Source: Paenibacillus_E qinlingensis_A
GTDB taxonomy: Bacteria > Bacillota > Bacilli > Paenibacillales > NBRC-103111
Reading direction: 5' to 3'
NCBI RefSeq assembly: GCF_031455095.1
Contig: NZ_JAVDSB010000004.1
Location: 503,175-567,174 of the forward strand
DNA length: 64,000 nt
Shown here: positions 43,170 to 52,783 of the stretch, one piece after another
Numbering within the stretch: the stretch's first letter is position 1
Layout of the letters: each line of letters opens with the position of its first letter
Notes under the pieces: model-generated
Seen by the model: only the letters and a program-made list of their open reading frames with translations
What the model was told of the DNA's origin: nothing
The model's database searches: none
Made by a program: the position numbers and the translations under genes

Positions 43170-44744
43170 TTACTTCACGCCATAAAAGCTAAGCGTTCCA
43201 GAAACTTCATCCGAACTTACGAATAAGTTCTTCCCGCTTACTTTAAGGATACCCTCTGGTGACTCGCCGCCTGATGGCAATAGGCCCAAGTAATTTGGTT
43301 TTGTTGCATCTGTGATGTCAAAAAATAAGATGGCGCTAGCACGCTCAGAAGCTACTGCTAGCATCGGCTTACCGTTGATAACTCCAATGGTTAAGTTCTC
43401 CACTTCACTGCCTTTATTAGCACTTCTGCTATCGGGATACACACCAACTTGAGCTGTCATTTTATCAATGAGCTCCATGCTGTCATAGATGGCTTTACCT
43501 TGTAAATCCCACACCATAATATTGCGTCCGCCCGCTTTAACGCCGTCTTTAAACTCATCCTTGCCTAAATCGCCTTCGTTGGCTGTAATCACATACTTCC
43601 CATCCAAAGACCATACAATCCCGTCCGGTTCAGGGCGTGCCGTCATATCTTCCGTAATCGATACCTCACCATTGCTCTTCAAATCAGCTTTATGCTTCGT
43701 TACTCCTAAACCGAACATATTGATGATTTTTTTGGAAGCTAAATCAACGATAGCGATGGCATTATTCTCTTGCAGTGTAATTGCTGCTTTCGAGTTATCC
43801 GGGCTACTCGCTACATACTCCGGTTGTGGATCATTCGGGTAAGTCACACCTCCACCAACTTGCGTTAAATCAATCTTCAGCTCCGTATGCACACCTTTCA
43901 AGACATCTCCATTCGGGAACTCAATAATCGATATCGAACCAGGACGCTTGACACTCTTCATATCAATTTCACCTGTAGCAGGATCGATCTCTTCATCCTC
44001 ATTACACACCACAGCGTATTTACCATCGCTAGAAATTGTAACGGAATCTGGCCCTACGCCAATTTCATAAGTCTTAACTGTCGCTTGTTTCTCAATATCC
44101 ACAACAGCTAAGTAACCTTTATTCGCTGTATTTACATTGTCGCCAGCGCGAACACCTACAAGTACGTACTTGCCATCAGGTGTACTCACGACACTCGTCA
44201 CTTCAGCTTCTTTGGAAAGATCCGTGAAACTAATCTCTTTCTTAACCGACACAGCTGCTAGGTTCTCAATCGATACCAGTGCGATGCTGCCGAGATCTGC
44301 TTGGGTAACGATTAACGTTTTACCATCTGGCGTAGACGTTGAGATTTCAGCCTTTTTATTCGGCATTTGATACGTTGTGAGCAATTCCAAACCGGTTTTG
44401 TTTTGAAGTTTGATAACTTCATTCTGAATCGTCTTGAATGCATCTTTACTTAGTTGCGCAGAACCATCGATTAGGTACGGCTTTTTATCCAATTGAACGG
44501 ATTTCCCTTGAAAAGTAGCTTCAGTGGAATCCAGTTTTACGACTGCTTGTACACCGCCAACTTGAATTTGAATAGAACGGTCTTTGTCATTCCATGTCAC
44601 TTTGCCTTCCATTCCTTCAATCGTCTTGCGTAACGGAAGATCCGTTGTTGTTTCTGCTGCCATCGCGTAAGCAGGCGTTAATCCTGCCACGACAAGCAAT
44701 CCCGCCATTGCCCCGCCAACTACAGTTTTCATCATTTTTTTCAA
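43170..44744 (-). CDS. Secreted beta-propeller protein with copper-amine-oxidase-like stalk domain
   Basis: A 524-residue exported protein. The signal peptide ends near TPAYAMA. Residues about 35-125 form a stalk domain with LPLRKTIEGMEGKVTWNDKD. The rest is a YVTN-type propeller with repeats such as TPDGKYVLVGVRAGD, SSDGKYAVVCNEDEE and SLDGKYVITANEGDLG, as in choice-of-anchor or SMP-30-like proteins. TTG at 44744 is chosen because it follows AAGAGGGG. It is likely cell-wall associated; ligand unknown. Confidence 0.8.
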   Translation of the reverse strand: MKKMMKTVVGGAMAGLLVVAGLTPAYAMAAETTTDLPLRKTIEGMEGKVTWNDKDRSIQIQVGGVQAVVKLDSTEATFQGKSVQLDKKPYLIDGSAQLSKDAFKTIQNEVIKLQNKTGLELLTTYQMPNKKAEISTSTPDGKTLIVTQADLGSIALVSIENLAAVSVKKEISFTDLSKEAEVTSVVSTPDGKYVLVGVRAGDNVNTANKGYLAVVDIEKQATVKTYEIGVGPDSVTISSDGKYAVVCNEDEEIDPATGEIDMKSVKRPGSISIIEFPNGDVLKGVHTELKIDLTQVGGGVTYPNDPQPEYVASSPDNSKAAITLQENNAIAIVDLASKKIINMFGLGVTKHKADLKSNGEVSITEDMTARPEPDGIVWSLDGKYVITANEGDLGKDEFKDGVKAGGRNIMVWDLQGKAIYDSMELIDKMTAQVGVYPDSRSANKGSEVENLTIGVINGKPMLAVASERASAILFFDITDATKPNYLGLLPSGGESPEGILKVSGKNLFVSSDEVSGTLSFYGVK

Positions 44745-44859
44745 CACAAACACCCCTCTTATTGGAATATGCTCTTCCAGCATAGAGGAGTAGTGTTAAT
44801 TTCAAGCTATGAATATGTAAATATTTCGTAAATACCAATCAAATAGAACCGGTTTACAC

Positions 44860-45153
44860 TTAAATCTCAATATCCACAATCAGGCTGTCTACACGCCCAA
44901 CTTCACGGATATACGCTGCTACAGCTTGATGCTCAGGGTTTGGCCCGTATGCCGCCAAGGCTGCTTGATCTTCAAAGCGAACGGATAGTACGACTTGAAA
45001 ACCTTGATTTTTCTCAGAAAAATTAAGACCTGCTTGAATATCAACGATACCTGTTAGATGTGGACGCAGTGCTTTAAAACGATCAACAACCTCTTGCAGC
45101 TGCTCCTGCGTTGTTGTTTCGCCAAATTTTACAAGGACAATATGATCAATCAT
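44860..45153 (-). CDS. Dabb-family (stress-responsive alpha/beta barrel) protein
   Basis: A 97-residue dimeric ferredoxin-like fold protein. IDHIVLVKFGETTTQEQLQE at the start, IQAGLNFSEKNQGFQVVLSV in the middle and a final Ile-rich strand are typical. The family includes stress-induced small proteins and some cyclases; this one has no assigned reaction. The ATG at 45153 has a GAAGG site. It stands alone between the propeller gene and the SDR-like gene. Confidence 0.85.
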   Translation of the reverse strand: MIDHIVLVKFGETTTQEQLQEVVDRFKALRPHLTGIVDIQAGLNFSEKNQGFQVVLSVRFEDQAALAAYGPNPEHQAVAAYIREVGRVDSLIVDIEI

Positions 45154-45227
45154 GGTGTGAACCTTCTTTCTATGTCTATAATCATTTCGAACATCAATAA
45201 TGAACGACATTAATCTTATCAAAAATA

Positions 45228-45276
45228 GAGGCCGAGTACCACCCTCGATTCAAGTTGAGTGCGGTACTCGGCCTCA
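45228..45276 (-). terminator. Terminator after the SDR-like gene
   Basis: GAGGCCGAGTACC and GGTACTCGGCCTC form a perfect 13-bp stem with a long loop, followed on the minus strand by TATTTTTG. Confidence 0.88.
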
Positions 45277-45284
45277 CTAGCGGA

Positions 45285-45968
45285 TCACTTACCAGCTATG
45301 GCTGCAATCCGATCGGAATTGAGCACCTGAGCACCCGTTTTCCCTGACTTCGCAGCTCGAATTAATCCCGTCGCAATCGTATGCGCATGAATGGGGCGAT
45401 ACTTACGAAGGCGTCCCGTCATCAGTGGCGTTACCGCTATCGACAGGATGCTCCCAATCTTCTCGCCTAGTCGGAACTCCCCTCGGTTGCCAAGAATAAG
45501 TGAAGGACGAAGCATGTGAAGTGCACGAAGCCGCATTCCCCGCAGCTTATCTTCCACTTCCCCTTTCACCTGGTTGTAGAAAAAGGAAGAGCTTCGATCG
45601 GCCCCCATCGCTGTCACAATGGCGAAGCTATCTGCTTGTCCCTTGCTTGCCACTTCAGCCAACATGAGGGGATAGTCGCGATCGACTCTGCGGAATTGCT
45701 GTTTTGAGCCTGCCTTTTTAATCGTCGTTCCTAAGGTACAAAAGACATGAGCATGCGCAAACTCGGATGACTTCAGATTCTCACTCAGTTTAGCGAAATC
45801 AATCACTCGCTGCTCTAGTTTACTTTGTCCACCTGTTTGCTCCAGATCCATCTTCTTACGCACTAAGGCAATAACCTTCTCATAGTCCGGATCGTTCAGT
45901 AGCTGTTTGATCAGTTCCTTGCCGACTAAGCCCGTTCCTCCTGCAACAATCGCCGTTCTCCCTTTCAT
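45285..45968 (-). CDS. NAD(P)-dependent atypical SDR (TIP30/YbjT-like)
   Basis: A 227-residue Rossmann protein. The nucleotide motif is AIVAGGTGLVGKELIKQLL. AHVFCTLGTTIKKAG and the YxxxK-like FFYNQVKGEVEDKL segments match the HTATIP2/TIP30 group. These proteins bind NAD(P), but for most no substrate is known. It is a single gene followed by a strong terminator, 21 bp after the diguanylate cyclase gene. Confidence 0.87.
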   Translation of the reverse strand: MKGRTAIVAGGTGLVGKELIKQLLNDPDYEKVIALVRKKMDLEQTGGQSKLEQRVIDFAKLSENLKSSEFAHAHVFCTLGTTIKKAGSKQQFRRVDRDYPLMLAEVASKGQADSFAIVTAMGADRSSSFFYNQVKGEVEDKLRGMRLRALHMLRPSLILGNRGEFRLGEKIGSILSIAVTPLMTGRLRKYRPIHAHTIATGLIRAAKSGKTGAQVLNSDRIAAIAGK

Positions 45969-45989
45969 AGCGCGCCTCCAACGTCATAT

Positions 45990-47612
45990 TTATACATGGT
46001 CATCTTCCTCATACAACCTTTTGTTATCCACTACAACACGATTTCTTCCGCTTGCCTTTGCACGATATAACGCATGGTCTGCCCTGGAAACCATATCTTC
46101 GAGCACCATCGTTCCGTATTCCAAGGTCGGTGAGTATTCTGCGACTCCAATGCTGGCCGTTATTTTCACGGTTAGCGACTCTTTTCTGTATGGCTCCTCT
46201 TTTAAAACCTCACGTACCTCCTCAGCTACAGCTGCACTCTCTTGCGCATCCTTTCGCAGTAACAAAAGAATAAATTCTTCACCGCCATACCTGGCTACAA
46301 TCGCATCCTCTCCGGCATACCTTTTCAAAACACTTGCAACATGATGCAGAACGCCATCGCCAACCAAATGACCATACGTATCATTAATTTTCTTAAAATG
46401 ATCAATATCCATCATCAAGACGGAACAAGTCTGTCCTGAGTAAATGCACGACTGCAGCTGCTTGTTTCCTTCAAGCATCATATACCGTCGATTGTGAACC
46501 TCTGTCAATTGATCCATCCATGCCGAATGCTCCAATAACGAAATATATGATTTCAAACGATCAGACATGAGGTTAAATGTCACCACTAATTGACGCAGCT
46601 CTACAGGTGCATGTTTTATTTTATCTGCATTGATCTGGTAATCATAATTGCCCTTCTGAATGACCTTCGTTGCACGCAGCAAGTAGCGAATCGGCCTTTC
46701 TATTTTGGAGGCAATCAGCACGGCAGCTGCTACGCTCAGCAATAGAGCAATCAACGAGATCACAATAATCGTCACGCTTAATTCATTGAGCTTCTGGAAG
46801 ATTTCCTTCTTCGTAATTTCCCCAACAACTAGCCAGTTCTTCTCTTGCGACCAACGATATTGACCGTAGACACTCTCACCTCGGAAGCCAATATAAGCAC
46901 GATCCGCCTTACGATTCACCAACGCTAGTTGATAAATTTCCGGTGTGACTCCTTGGGGATGGAGGTAATTCTCCATACGCTTGGACGCCGTTACCATATT
47001 GCCGTATCCATCAAGCACATAGACTTCCCCCGTATCCCCGAAGCTGAGCCGTGACATCAATGTATTCAGCATTTCGAGCGTAACAACACCAAGCACAATG
47101 CCTTTGAATTCACCATGATCGCCTAGCACAGGAGATGAATATGTAATCATAGGTGTATCATTTTCTTTGGACATGACAACACCTGAAACAAAGCTCTTCT
47201 TTTCCTTGCCGCGCGCGTAATATTCACGATCACCTACATAGGTCTGTGTTGAATTTGTACGTATATAACCGTCAGGCTCCACATAGGTAATCGAATAAAA
47301 TTCAGATTTTACCTTCGCGTAATCTTGAAATTCCCGTTTCAAATCACCGATGCGATGGAACTTGGCGTTATCTGAAAGTGCGAAGCGTTTAATGGTATCC
47401 AGCTTTTCCTGATTCCAACTTTCAATATATAAACCCTGCACATCAATCACTTGCTTCAGTTGAACCCCAGCCTCCTCGATCCGATTGCCCTTCTCTATAA
47501 AATAAAAAGGAATAATAATCGAGAACGCCAGCACCAAAATGATACCGCTGATCCAGAGTTGCAGTCTTATTTTAATGGTATGATTGGTAAAAAGAGAAAA
47601 CAAATGCCCCAT
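45990..47612 (-). CDS. Membrane diguanylate cyclase (dCache-HAMP-GGDEF)
   Basis: A 540-residue membrane enzyme that should make c-di-GMP. TM1 (about 15-40) and TM2 (about 280-305) enclose a dCache-type sensor domain with SITYVEPDGYIRTNSTQTY. A HAMP linker follows, then the GGDEF domain with MDIDHFKKINDTYGHLVGD and the catalytic RYGGEEF. The usual RxxD inhibitory site before it reads AGED, so product inhibition may be missing. The ATG at 47612 follows AGGGGG. The sensed ligand is unknown. Confidence 0.93.
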   Translation of the reverse strand: MGHLFSLFTNHTIKIRLQLWISGIILVLAFSIIIPFYFIEKGNRIEEAGVQLKQVIDVQGLYIESWNQEKLDTIKRFALSDNAKFHRIGDLKREFQDYAKVKSEFYSITYVEPDGYIRTNSTQTYVGDREYYARGKEKKSFVSGVVMSKENDTPMITYSSPVLGDHGEFKGIVLGVVTLEMLNTLMSRLSFGDTGEVYVLDGYGNMVTASKRMENYLHPQGVTPEIYQLALVNRKADRAYIGFRGESVYGQYRWSQEKNWLVVGEITKKEIFQKLNELSVTIIVISLIALLLSVAAAVLIASKIERPIRYLLRATKVIQKGNYDYQINADKIKHAPVELRQLVVTFNLMSDRLKSYISLLEHSAWMDQLTEVHNRRYMMLEGNKQLQSCIYSGQTCSVLMMDIDHFKKINDTYGHLVGDGVLHHVASVLKRYAGEDAIVARYGGEEFILLLLRKDAQESAAVAEEVREVLKEEPYRKESLTVKITASIGVAEYSPTLEYGTMVLEDMVSRADHALYRAKASGRNRVVVDNKRLYEEDDHV

Positions 47613-47787
47613 TGAGGTTTCCCCCTCTATTCTATATATCTGCATTATACCTTATATGAGGACAAAAACAGACAAATTTCACTAATTCCCATTGTAATTG
47701 TATGAATACTTAGAAAGTACTCTCGTTTGAAAAGTACTTCTCTATCGCTTATGCTATTTTGTATGAAGAAAAGAGGTAATTCACCCT

Positions 47788-49938
47788 ATGAAAATTCTTG
47801 TACTGACCGAAAAACCAAGTGTAGCCAAAGAAATTGCTCGCGTGCTGGGCTGTAATCAGAAGCAGAAACATCATTTCGAGGGCTCTAAATATGTTGTCAC
47901 CTGGGCACTCGGTCATCTCGTTACGCTCGCTGAGCCTGATGATTACGATCCCAAGTACAAGACCTGGAACCTTGAAGATCTGCCCATTATTCCAGGCAAA
48001 ATGAAGCTCAAAGTCATGAAAGAAACGTCGCAGCAGTTTCGTGCCATCGAGCATCTCAGCCGTCGAGGTGACCTGTCGGAGCTGGTCATCGCAACCGATG
48101 CGGGGCGCGAAGGCGAACTTGTCGCGCGCTGGATTATGGAGCTGATCCGCTGGAAGAAGCCGTTCAAACGGCTTTGGATCTCGTCGCAGACGGATCAGGC
48201 CATCCGCGAAGGCTTCGCGCAGCTGAAGCCTGGCACTGACTACAACCGGCTGTATCAAGCAGCCGTCTGCCGTTCCGAGGCCGATTGGCTGATCGGCCTC
48301 AACGTAACCCGCGCGCTGACCAGCAAGTTCGGCGCGTCGTTATCCGCTGGACGCGTGCAGACGCCCACGCTGGCCATGATGATCAACCGTGAGGCGGAAA
48401 TCCGCGATTTCCGGTCCGTCGACTACTGGTTGATCGAAGCCGAACTCGGATCCTTCCGCGCCCAGTGGCGGGATCCGAAGACCGGCGACTCGCGCATCTG
48501 GGACCGCGAGCGCGCCGATAGCTTGAAAGCCAAACTGCAAGGCCAGAACGGCCGTATCGTGCAGGTTAATAAAACCGAGAAGCAGATTCCGCATCCGCTG
48601 GCTTATGATTTAACGGAGCTGCAGCGCGACGCGAACCGCAAATTTGGCTTCTCCGCTAAACAGACGTCCAATGTTCTACAACGGCTTTACGAGCAATACA
48701 AGTTGGTCACTTACCCGCGAACGGATTCGCGCTATTTGACCTCGGACATGGTACCGACCTTGCTCGGCCGTTTGAAAGGTGCTGCTATTGGCCCTTATGC
48801 GGCGCTGGCTGCACCTTTTATCCGGAAGCCGCTAACCATCACGAAACGGATTGTCGACGATTCCAAAGTCAGCGATCACCATGCCATTATACCAACAGGT
48901 GAAGCCATCTCACTTGCAACATTAAGTGCAGATGAACGTCGACTCTATGATCTGATTCTTCGCCGCTTCTTAGCTTTATTCAGCGGTCCTTGCCGCTTCG
49001 ATGAAACGAAATTAACCATCGAAATCGCTGGCGAGAAGCTCTACGCTTCAGGCAAAGTCGTGAAACAAGCGGGCTGGAAAGAGGTCTATGGTGCCACGGA
49101 TTTCAGCGATCCTGATCGCGAAGACAATGATGCTGAAGAAGATTCTGGACAATTGTTGCCAGAGGCTTCTGAGAAAGACACCGTTACCGCTCGCAACGTC
49201 CGCCAAGTTAGCCGCCAAACGAAGCCTCCTTCTCGCCATAATGAAGCATCTCTGCTATCGCAAATGGAGAAATTCGGTCTCGGCACACCTGCGACTCGCG
49301 CAGATATCATCGAGAAGCTCGTGTCCTCCGACACGATTGAGCGCCAAGGTTCCTTGCTCATTCCTACCGGTAAGGGCACACAGCTCATCGAGCTGGCTTC
49401 TGAAGAGCTGCGTTCACCCGAGCTTACGGCACGCTGGGAACAAGAACTTGAACGCATCTCCAAAGGGAAAGGCAGCATGGAAGCTTTTCTCAGCGGTATT
49501 CGCAAAAAAGCAGCCGAACTTGTTGACGAAGTCAAACACAGCTCCGCAGCGTATAAACCGCATAATTTGACCGGCAGTAAGTGCCCCGACTGTGGCGAGT
49601 TCCTTCAGGAAGTCAAAGGTAAAAGAGGACGTTATCTCGTTTGTTCCAGTCGGGAATGCTCCTATAAACGTGAAGCTGACGGACAATTAACGAACCACCG
49701 ATGCCCGCAGTGCCATAAGAAGATGGAAATCCACACAGGGAAAGCAGGCAAATATTTTCAATGCCGTCCCTGCAATGTCGTTGAGAAAATCGATGGCGAT
49801 GCGAAGGGAGGCGGCGGTCGCAAGGCTACAGCCAAGGCCAACCGCCAGCTGATCGAACAATTCTCCGATTCTGCCGGCGTTGGGAACTCACTCGCAGACA
49901 AGCTGCTTGCAGCCCTTCAGCAGAAGAAAGACGACTAA
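47788..49938 (+). CDS. topB: DNA topoisomerase III
   Basis: A 716-residue type IA topoisomerase. The Toprim domain opens with KILVLTEKPSVAKEIARVLG and has TDAGREGELVARWI. The catalytic tyrosine is Tyr309 in TYPRTDSRYL. The C-terminus carries two zinc ribbons (CPDCGEFLQEVKGKRGRYLVC and CPQCHKKMEIHTGKAGKYFQ). Length and domains are typical of TopB. It relaxes and decatenates DNA. The part at about 48090-48580 is visibly richer in G+C than the rest, but the frame is continuous. It is flanked by its own terminator. Confidence 0.95.
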   Translation: MKILVLTEKPSVAKEIARVLGCNQKQKHHFEGSKYVVTWALGHLVTLAEPDDYDPKYKTWNLEDLPIIPGKMKLKVMKETSQQFRAIEHLSRRGDLSELVIATDAGREGELVARWIMELIRWKKPFKRLWISSQTDQAIREGFAQLKPGTDYNRLYQAAVCRSEADWLIGLNVTRALTSKFGASLSAGRVQTPTLAMMINREAEIRDFRSVDYWLIEAELGSFRAQWRDPKTGDSRIWDRERADSLKAKLQGQNGRIVQVNKTEKQIPHPLAYDLTELQRDANRKFGFSAKQTSNVLQRLYEQYKLVTYPRTDSRYLTSDMVPTLLGRLKGAAIGPYAALAAPFIRKPLTITKRIVDDSKVSDHHAIIPTGEAISLATLSADERRLYDLILRRFLALFSGPCRFDETKLTIEIAGEKLYASGKVVKQAGWKEVYGATDFSDPDREDNDAEEDSGQLLPEASEKDTVTARNVRQVSRQTKPPSRHNEASLLSQMEKFGLGTPATRADIIEKLVSSDTIERQGSLLIPTGKGTQLIELASEELRSPELTARWEQELERISKGKGSMEAFLSGIRKKAAELVDEVKHSSAAYKPHNLTGSKCPDCGEFLQEVKGKRGRYLVCSSRECSYKREADGQLTNHRCPQCHKKMEIHTGKAGKYFQCRPCNVVEKIDGDAKGGGGRKATAKANRQLIEQFSDSAGVGNSLADKLLAALQQKKDD

Positions 49939-49950
49939 TGCCAAGCATAA

Positions 49951-49977
49951 AGCCCAAGCGAATTCGCTTGGGCTTTT
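49951..49977. terminator. Terminator after topB
   Basis: AGCCCAAGCG and CGCTTGGGCT form a perfect stem with a 4-nt loop, followed by TTTTG. An A-rich flank on the other side makes it usable in both directions. Confidence 0.92.
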
Positions 49978-50000
49978 GCATCGGCATGTTTGTAACTATG

Positions 50001-50336
50001 TTAATTTTTGGTTAAAATCCTGCCTTTAACCGCTAATTCAAGATCTTCTAACGTTGTGATCCCCAAGCTAACCAGCGCATCGCCTGCTTCCATATGTACA
50101 TTGGCTAAGATATGCATGCTTGTATGGGGCACTAATGATTTGCGAAACTCGTGAAAAAGCACCGCATTGTATGCTTTGAGAACCGTCATAAACTCAACAG
50201 TTGGCGGAATGAGTCCGCGAATTTCAGACGATCGCCAGAAAAATTCTCTCACATGCATAATATCGGCACCCGTGCGGTTCAACCTTCGAATCATCGCAAA
50301 AAACTCATCAACAAGTAGTTGTCGATCCGGTTTCAT
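50001..50336 (-). CDS. Hypothetical protein of 111 residues
   Basis: No family is recognised. The product looks mostly helical, starts MKPDRQLLVDEFFAMIRRLN and has HVREFFWRSSEIRGLIPPTV and VPHTSMHILANVHMEAGDAL. The ATG follows a GGAGGGATG-like site. It lies between topB (convergent) and lspA, with 95 bp to the latter. Confidence 0.6.
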   Translation of the reverse strand: MKPDRQLLVDEFFAMIRRLNRTGADIMHVREFFWRSSEIRGLIPPTVEFMTVLKAYNAVLFHEFRKSLVPHTSMHILANVHMEAGDALVSLGITTLEDLELAVKGRILTKN

Positions 50337-50431
50337 GTGACCATCCCTCCAAATAACTTACTTCTTCTTGAAGGATACCACAAATAGTTCTTAAGTTCCA
50401 TATCAACCCTCACATGAAAGGGTATAAATAC

Positions 50432-50908
50432 CTATGAAATTTGCGGATTTTTTCGATTTCCCTTCCATTTGCCCCTCTGTGCCCACAGCATATCTACCAT
50501 ATACAGCACAACACCCAAATTAATGGCAAGATCAGCTAGATTCATAATGCCACCTCCGGAGTGAAAAACGATAAAGTCAGTGACTTTCCCGAATAGCAGA
50601 CGTTCAATTCCGTTACCAATCGCTCCACCAACAAGAAATGCAGCAGCGCTTTGTTTTAACGGGCCTGGAAAGCCCCCTTTTTTACGATACCACCAAATTC
50701 CTGCGACAATGAGAATGGCCAGAACGCCGAGTATAGGAGCCCATCCCTGCAGTGAACTGCCTGCTGCCCCGCTATTTTGATAATACGTAAATGAGATGAT
50801 ATCTTTATAAAATGGCATAGATTCACCCACCGTCATCACGGAGCGTATCCAATACTTAGACAATTGATCTATAGCTGTAGTCACTAGAATAATTGAATAA
50901 AATAACAT
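50432..50908 (-). CDS. lspA: Signal peptidase II (lipoprotein signal peptidase)
   Basis: A 158-residue polytopic membrane aspartyl protease that cleaves prolipoprotein signal peptides. Four membrane helices are visible. Catalytic Asp residues are in VTDFIVF (Asp111) and NLADLAI (Asp126). The GNxIDR motif reads GNGIER, with Glu for Asp. The ATG at 50908 has an AGGAGG site seven bases upstream and gives a normal N-terminus; an in-frame ATG at 50935 is less likely. A second LspA elsewhere in the genome is likely, since the neighbours (HAD gene, hypothetical) are not the usual ileS/rluD context. Confidence 0.88.
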   Translation of the reverse strand: MLFYSIILVTTAIDQLSKYWIRSVMTVGESMPFYKDIISFTYYQNSGAAGSSLQGWAPILGVLAILIVAGIWWYRKKGGFPGPLKQSAAAFLVGGAIGNGIERLLFGKVTDFIVFHSGGGIMNLADLAINLGVVLYMVDMLWAQRGKWKGNRKNPQIS

Positions 50909-51062
50909 GTTAAACCTCCTGTTCCCTTCCTTCACCTTGCTCTCTTATTTTACTTGAAAAATACGGATAACTGTTAATTCTACGCTTTCCCCCTTAAGGT
51001 CAACATAAAAAGCCCCCCCAGTCATCCTGTGGCGGCCCCCTGCCTATCTACCCTGTTGTCCC

Positions 51063-51698
51063 TCAAGTTAGACTCATTAACGTGCGGTATAGCTCCCCAG
51101 GCGTGTTTGCCATATAGTCTGGATTTCCGCTGTGCAGCAGCTGCGGAGAATCGTATCCCCATGTCACAGCTACGATGGGCACACCTAACTTTTTACAGGA
51201 TTCAATATCTCGTATTTCATCGCCAACATAAATCATGCGCGTAGGCGTGGTTCCCCACTGCTTCATTACTTTGCGAATAGAGTGATGCTTGCCGAAAATA
51301 TGCTTCGCTGAAATGATCTCCTTAAATGCACCCTCCAGCTTATTCTTTCTTAAAAATAGCCGAATATTTGCTTCTGAATTGGAAGAAAGAATCGAGCTCT
51401 TAACGCCTTGCGCGGAAAGCTTCGCAACGACCTCTTTCATACCAGGCACAATCTGCAGGGATCGAATATTTTCGTGATACAGTTGTCGCCCTGCCACCAT
51501 CAGCTTAGGAATTTGAAGCACAGGCACCCCTAAGCGATCTACGCGTTCAGAAATCGACATCGAGCGTAAAGGGCCTAAGTCCTGTTCGCGGATAGGGCGA
51601 AAACGATGTTGGATGGCCATTTCATTGTAAAGCTTAACTAAAAGCGCCCTCGAATCGACAAGTGTCCCATCAAAATCAAATAGGATATGTTTTACCAT
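51063..51698 (-). CDS. HAD-superfamily hydrolase (phosphoglycolate phosphatase-like)
   Basis: A 211-residue phosphatase. Motif I is LFDFDGTLVDSR, motif II is SSILSSNSEAN, motif III has the Lys after SIRKVMK, and motif IV is IYVGDEIRDIESCKKLGV. A helical cap lies between motifs I and II. It resembles Gph/PpaX enzymes, but the substrate is uncertain. It overlaps by 7 bp the small Cys-rich gene upstream, so they are co-transcribed. Confidence 0.9.
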   Translation of the reverse strand: MVKHILFDFDGTLVDSRALLVKLYNEMAIQHRFRPIREQDLGPLRSMSISERVDRLGVPVLQIPKLMVAGRQLYHENIRSLQIVPGMKEVVAKLSAQGVKSSILSSNSEANIRLFLRKNKLEGAFKEIISAKHIFGKHHSIRKVMKQWGTTPTRMIYVGDEIRDIESCKKLGVPIVAVTWGYDSPQLLHSGNPDYMANTPGELYRTLMSLT

Positions 51699-51988
51699 CT
51701 GGGTGTATATACAAATAAGGCCGGACCCTCGGGCGGCACTTGGCGAATTTGATTATGTTTAAACTCTTGGGCGGGATCTAAGACCACATGCGGATTACTT
51801 ATGGTTCGCAAATCTTCCCATATACAAGAAACCCCGTTGTCGTAGCCCGCTGCACCACCTGCGAACATTTTACACCCTTTGCAATATTGCTCCTTTTGCT
51901 GCACGTCCAGCTTCACGACTTTATTACGAAGACAACAGTAAATTTCATTAACTGTGTTACATACATTAACATGAGTGATCATTGCCAT
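51692..51988 (-). CDS. Small cysteine-rich hypothetical protein
   Basis: A 98-residue protein with a cluster of Cys residues: VCNTVNEIYCCLRNK, then YCKGCKMFAGG and VSCIWEDL. The spacing suggests metal binding. No family is recognised. An AAGGAG site lies nine bases before the ATG at 51988. It is translationally coupled to the HAD gene and divergent from the CcdC-like gene. Confidence 0.7.
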   Translation of the reverse strand: MAMITHVNVCNTVNEIYCCLRNKVVKLDVQQKEQYCKGCKMFAGGAAGYDNGVSCIWEDLRTISNPHVVLDPAQEFKHNQIRQVPPEGPALFVYTPRW

Positions 51989-52054
51989 TTACCGTCAACT
52001 CCTTGCTGCACTTTGAGTGTGTAATAGTAAGTTTATCGAACTACTATTAAGTGT

Positions 52055-52720
52055 ATGACAATATTTTGTAAACGGAATAACATTTCTCACGATGGGCCGT
52101 CCAAATTTGCTACAATATGGACATATACAACGACAGGTTTGGAGGTGCTTCACCTGCAGGATTCTTTGCATTATGTGATTCCTTTTCTCATCTTTGGCTT
52201 TTTTATTTATCGAAGGACGAAGCGTACCATTGGCTTTCAAAAGCTTTCCCGTGGCAGACTCATCTTTCGTCTGTCCTTATTCAGCCTCCTCGGGGTCATC
52301 ATTTTCCTCTTGGGCTTCGTGCACCCCATCCATTTCATCGGCTATCTGATCGGACTTGCTGGCGGTACGTTGCTTGGACGTACAGCAATCCGCCATACCC
52401 GCTTCGAGCATAGGAGCGATGGCTGGTATTATCGTACACATCTCTGGGTTGAAGTCACCGTACTCGTTCTCTTCCTAGGCCGCATCGCATACCGCTACGC
52501 AGCTGTTGCCCTGTCGACAGGTCCAACGACTACTTTTACACCTGCTGAGCTCTCTCAGTTTTCAAAGGATCCTGTCACCGCTGGTGTTTTCTTCATCATC
52601 GTATCCTACTACGTTTTGTTTTTCGGCTACTTACTGCGCGAAGAAACCAAACTGGATCCCGCAGCGTTGGCGGAACCCACAGGAGCCCCCGCTCCACAGG
52701 TGAACGTTCGGGTGGAGTAA
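52055..52720 (+). CDS. CcdC-like polytopic membrane protein (DUF1453)
   Basis: A protein of up to 221 residues with about four or five membrane helices: VIPFLIFGFFIYRRTKRTIG, LFSLLGVIIFLLGFV and VEVTVLVLFLGRIAYRY. The pattern matches CcdC, a protein linked to cytochrome c maturation in Bacillus, though its role is not well defined. The frame is open from an ATG at 52055, but a TACAAT -10 box near 52111 and a GGAGG site at 52141-52145 suggest that translation starts later, perhaps at the in-frame CTG at 52154. It is followed by a strong terminator. Confidence 0.7.
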   Translation: MTIFCKRNNISHDGPSKFATIWTYTTTGLEVLHLQDSLHYVIPFLIFGFFIYRRTKRTIGFQKLSRGRLIFRLSLFSLLGVIIFLLGFVHPIHFIGYLIGLAGGTLLGRTAIRHTRFEHRSDGWYYRTHLWVEVTVLVLFLGRIAYRYAAVALSTGPTTTFTPAELSQFSKDPVTAGVFFIIVSYYVLFFGYLLREETKLDPAALAEPTGAPAPQVNVRVE

Positions 52721-52721
52721 T

Positions 52722-52772
52722 GAAAAAGGGATATTCCCTCCGGTCCATTGACCTGGGAGAATATCCCTTTTT
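52722..52772 (+). terminator. Terminator after the CcdC-like gene
   Basis: AAAAAGGGATATTC and GAATATCCCTTTTTTT flank an inner GTC/GAC stem. The long stem and T-tract are clear. Confidence 0.92.
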
Positions 52773-52783
52773 TTGCGTTTCCG

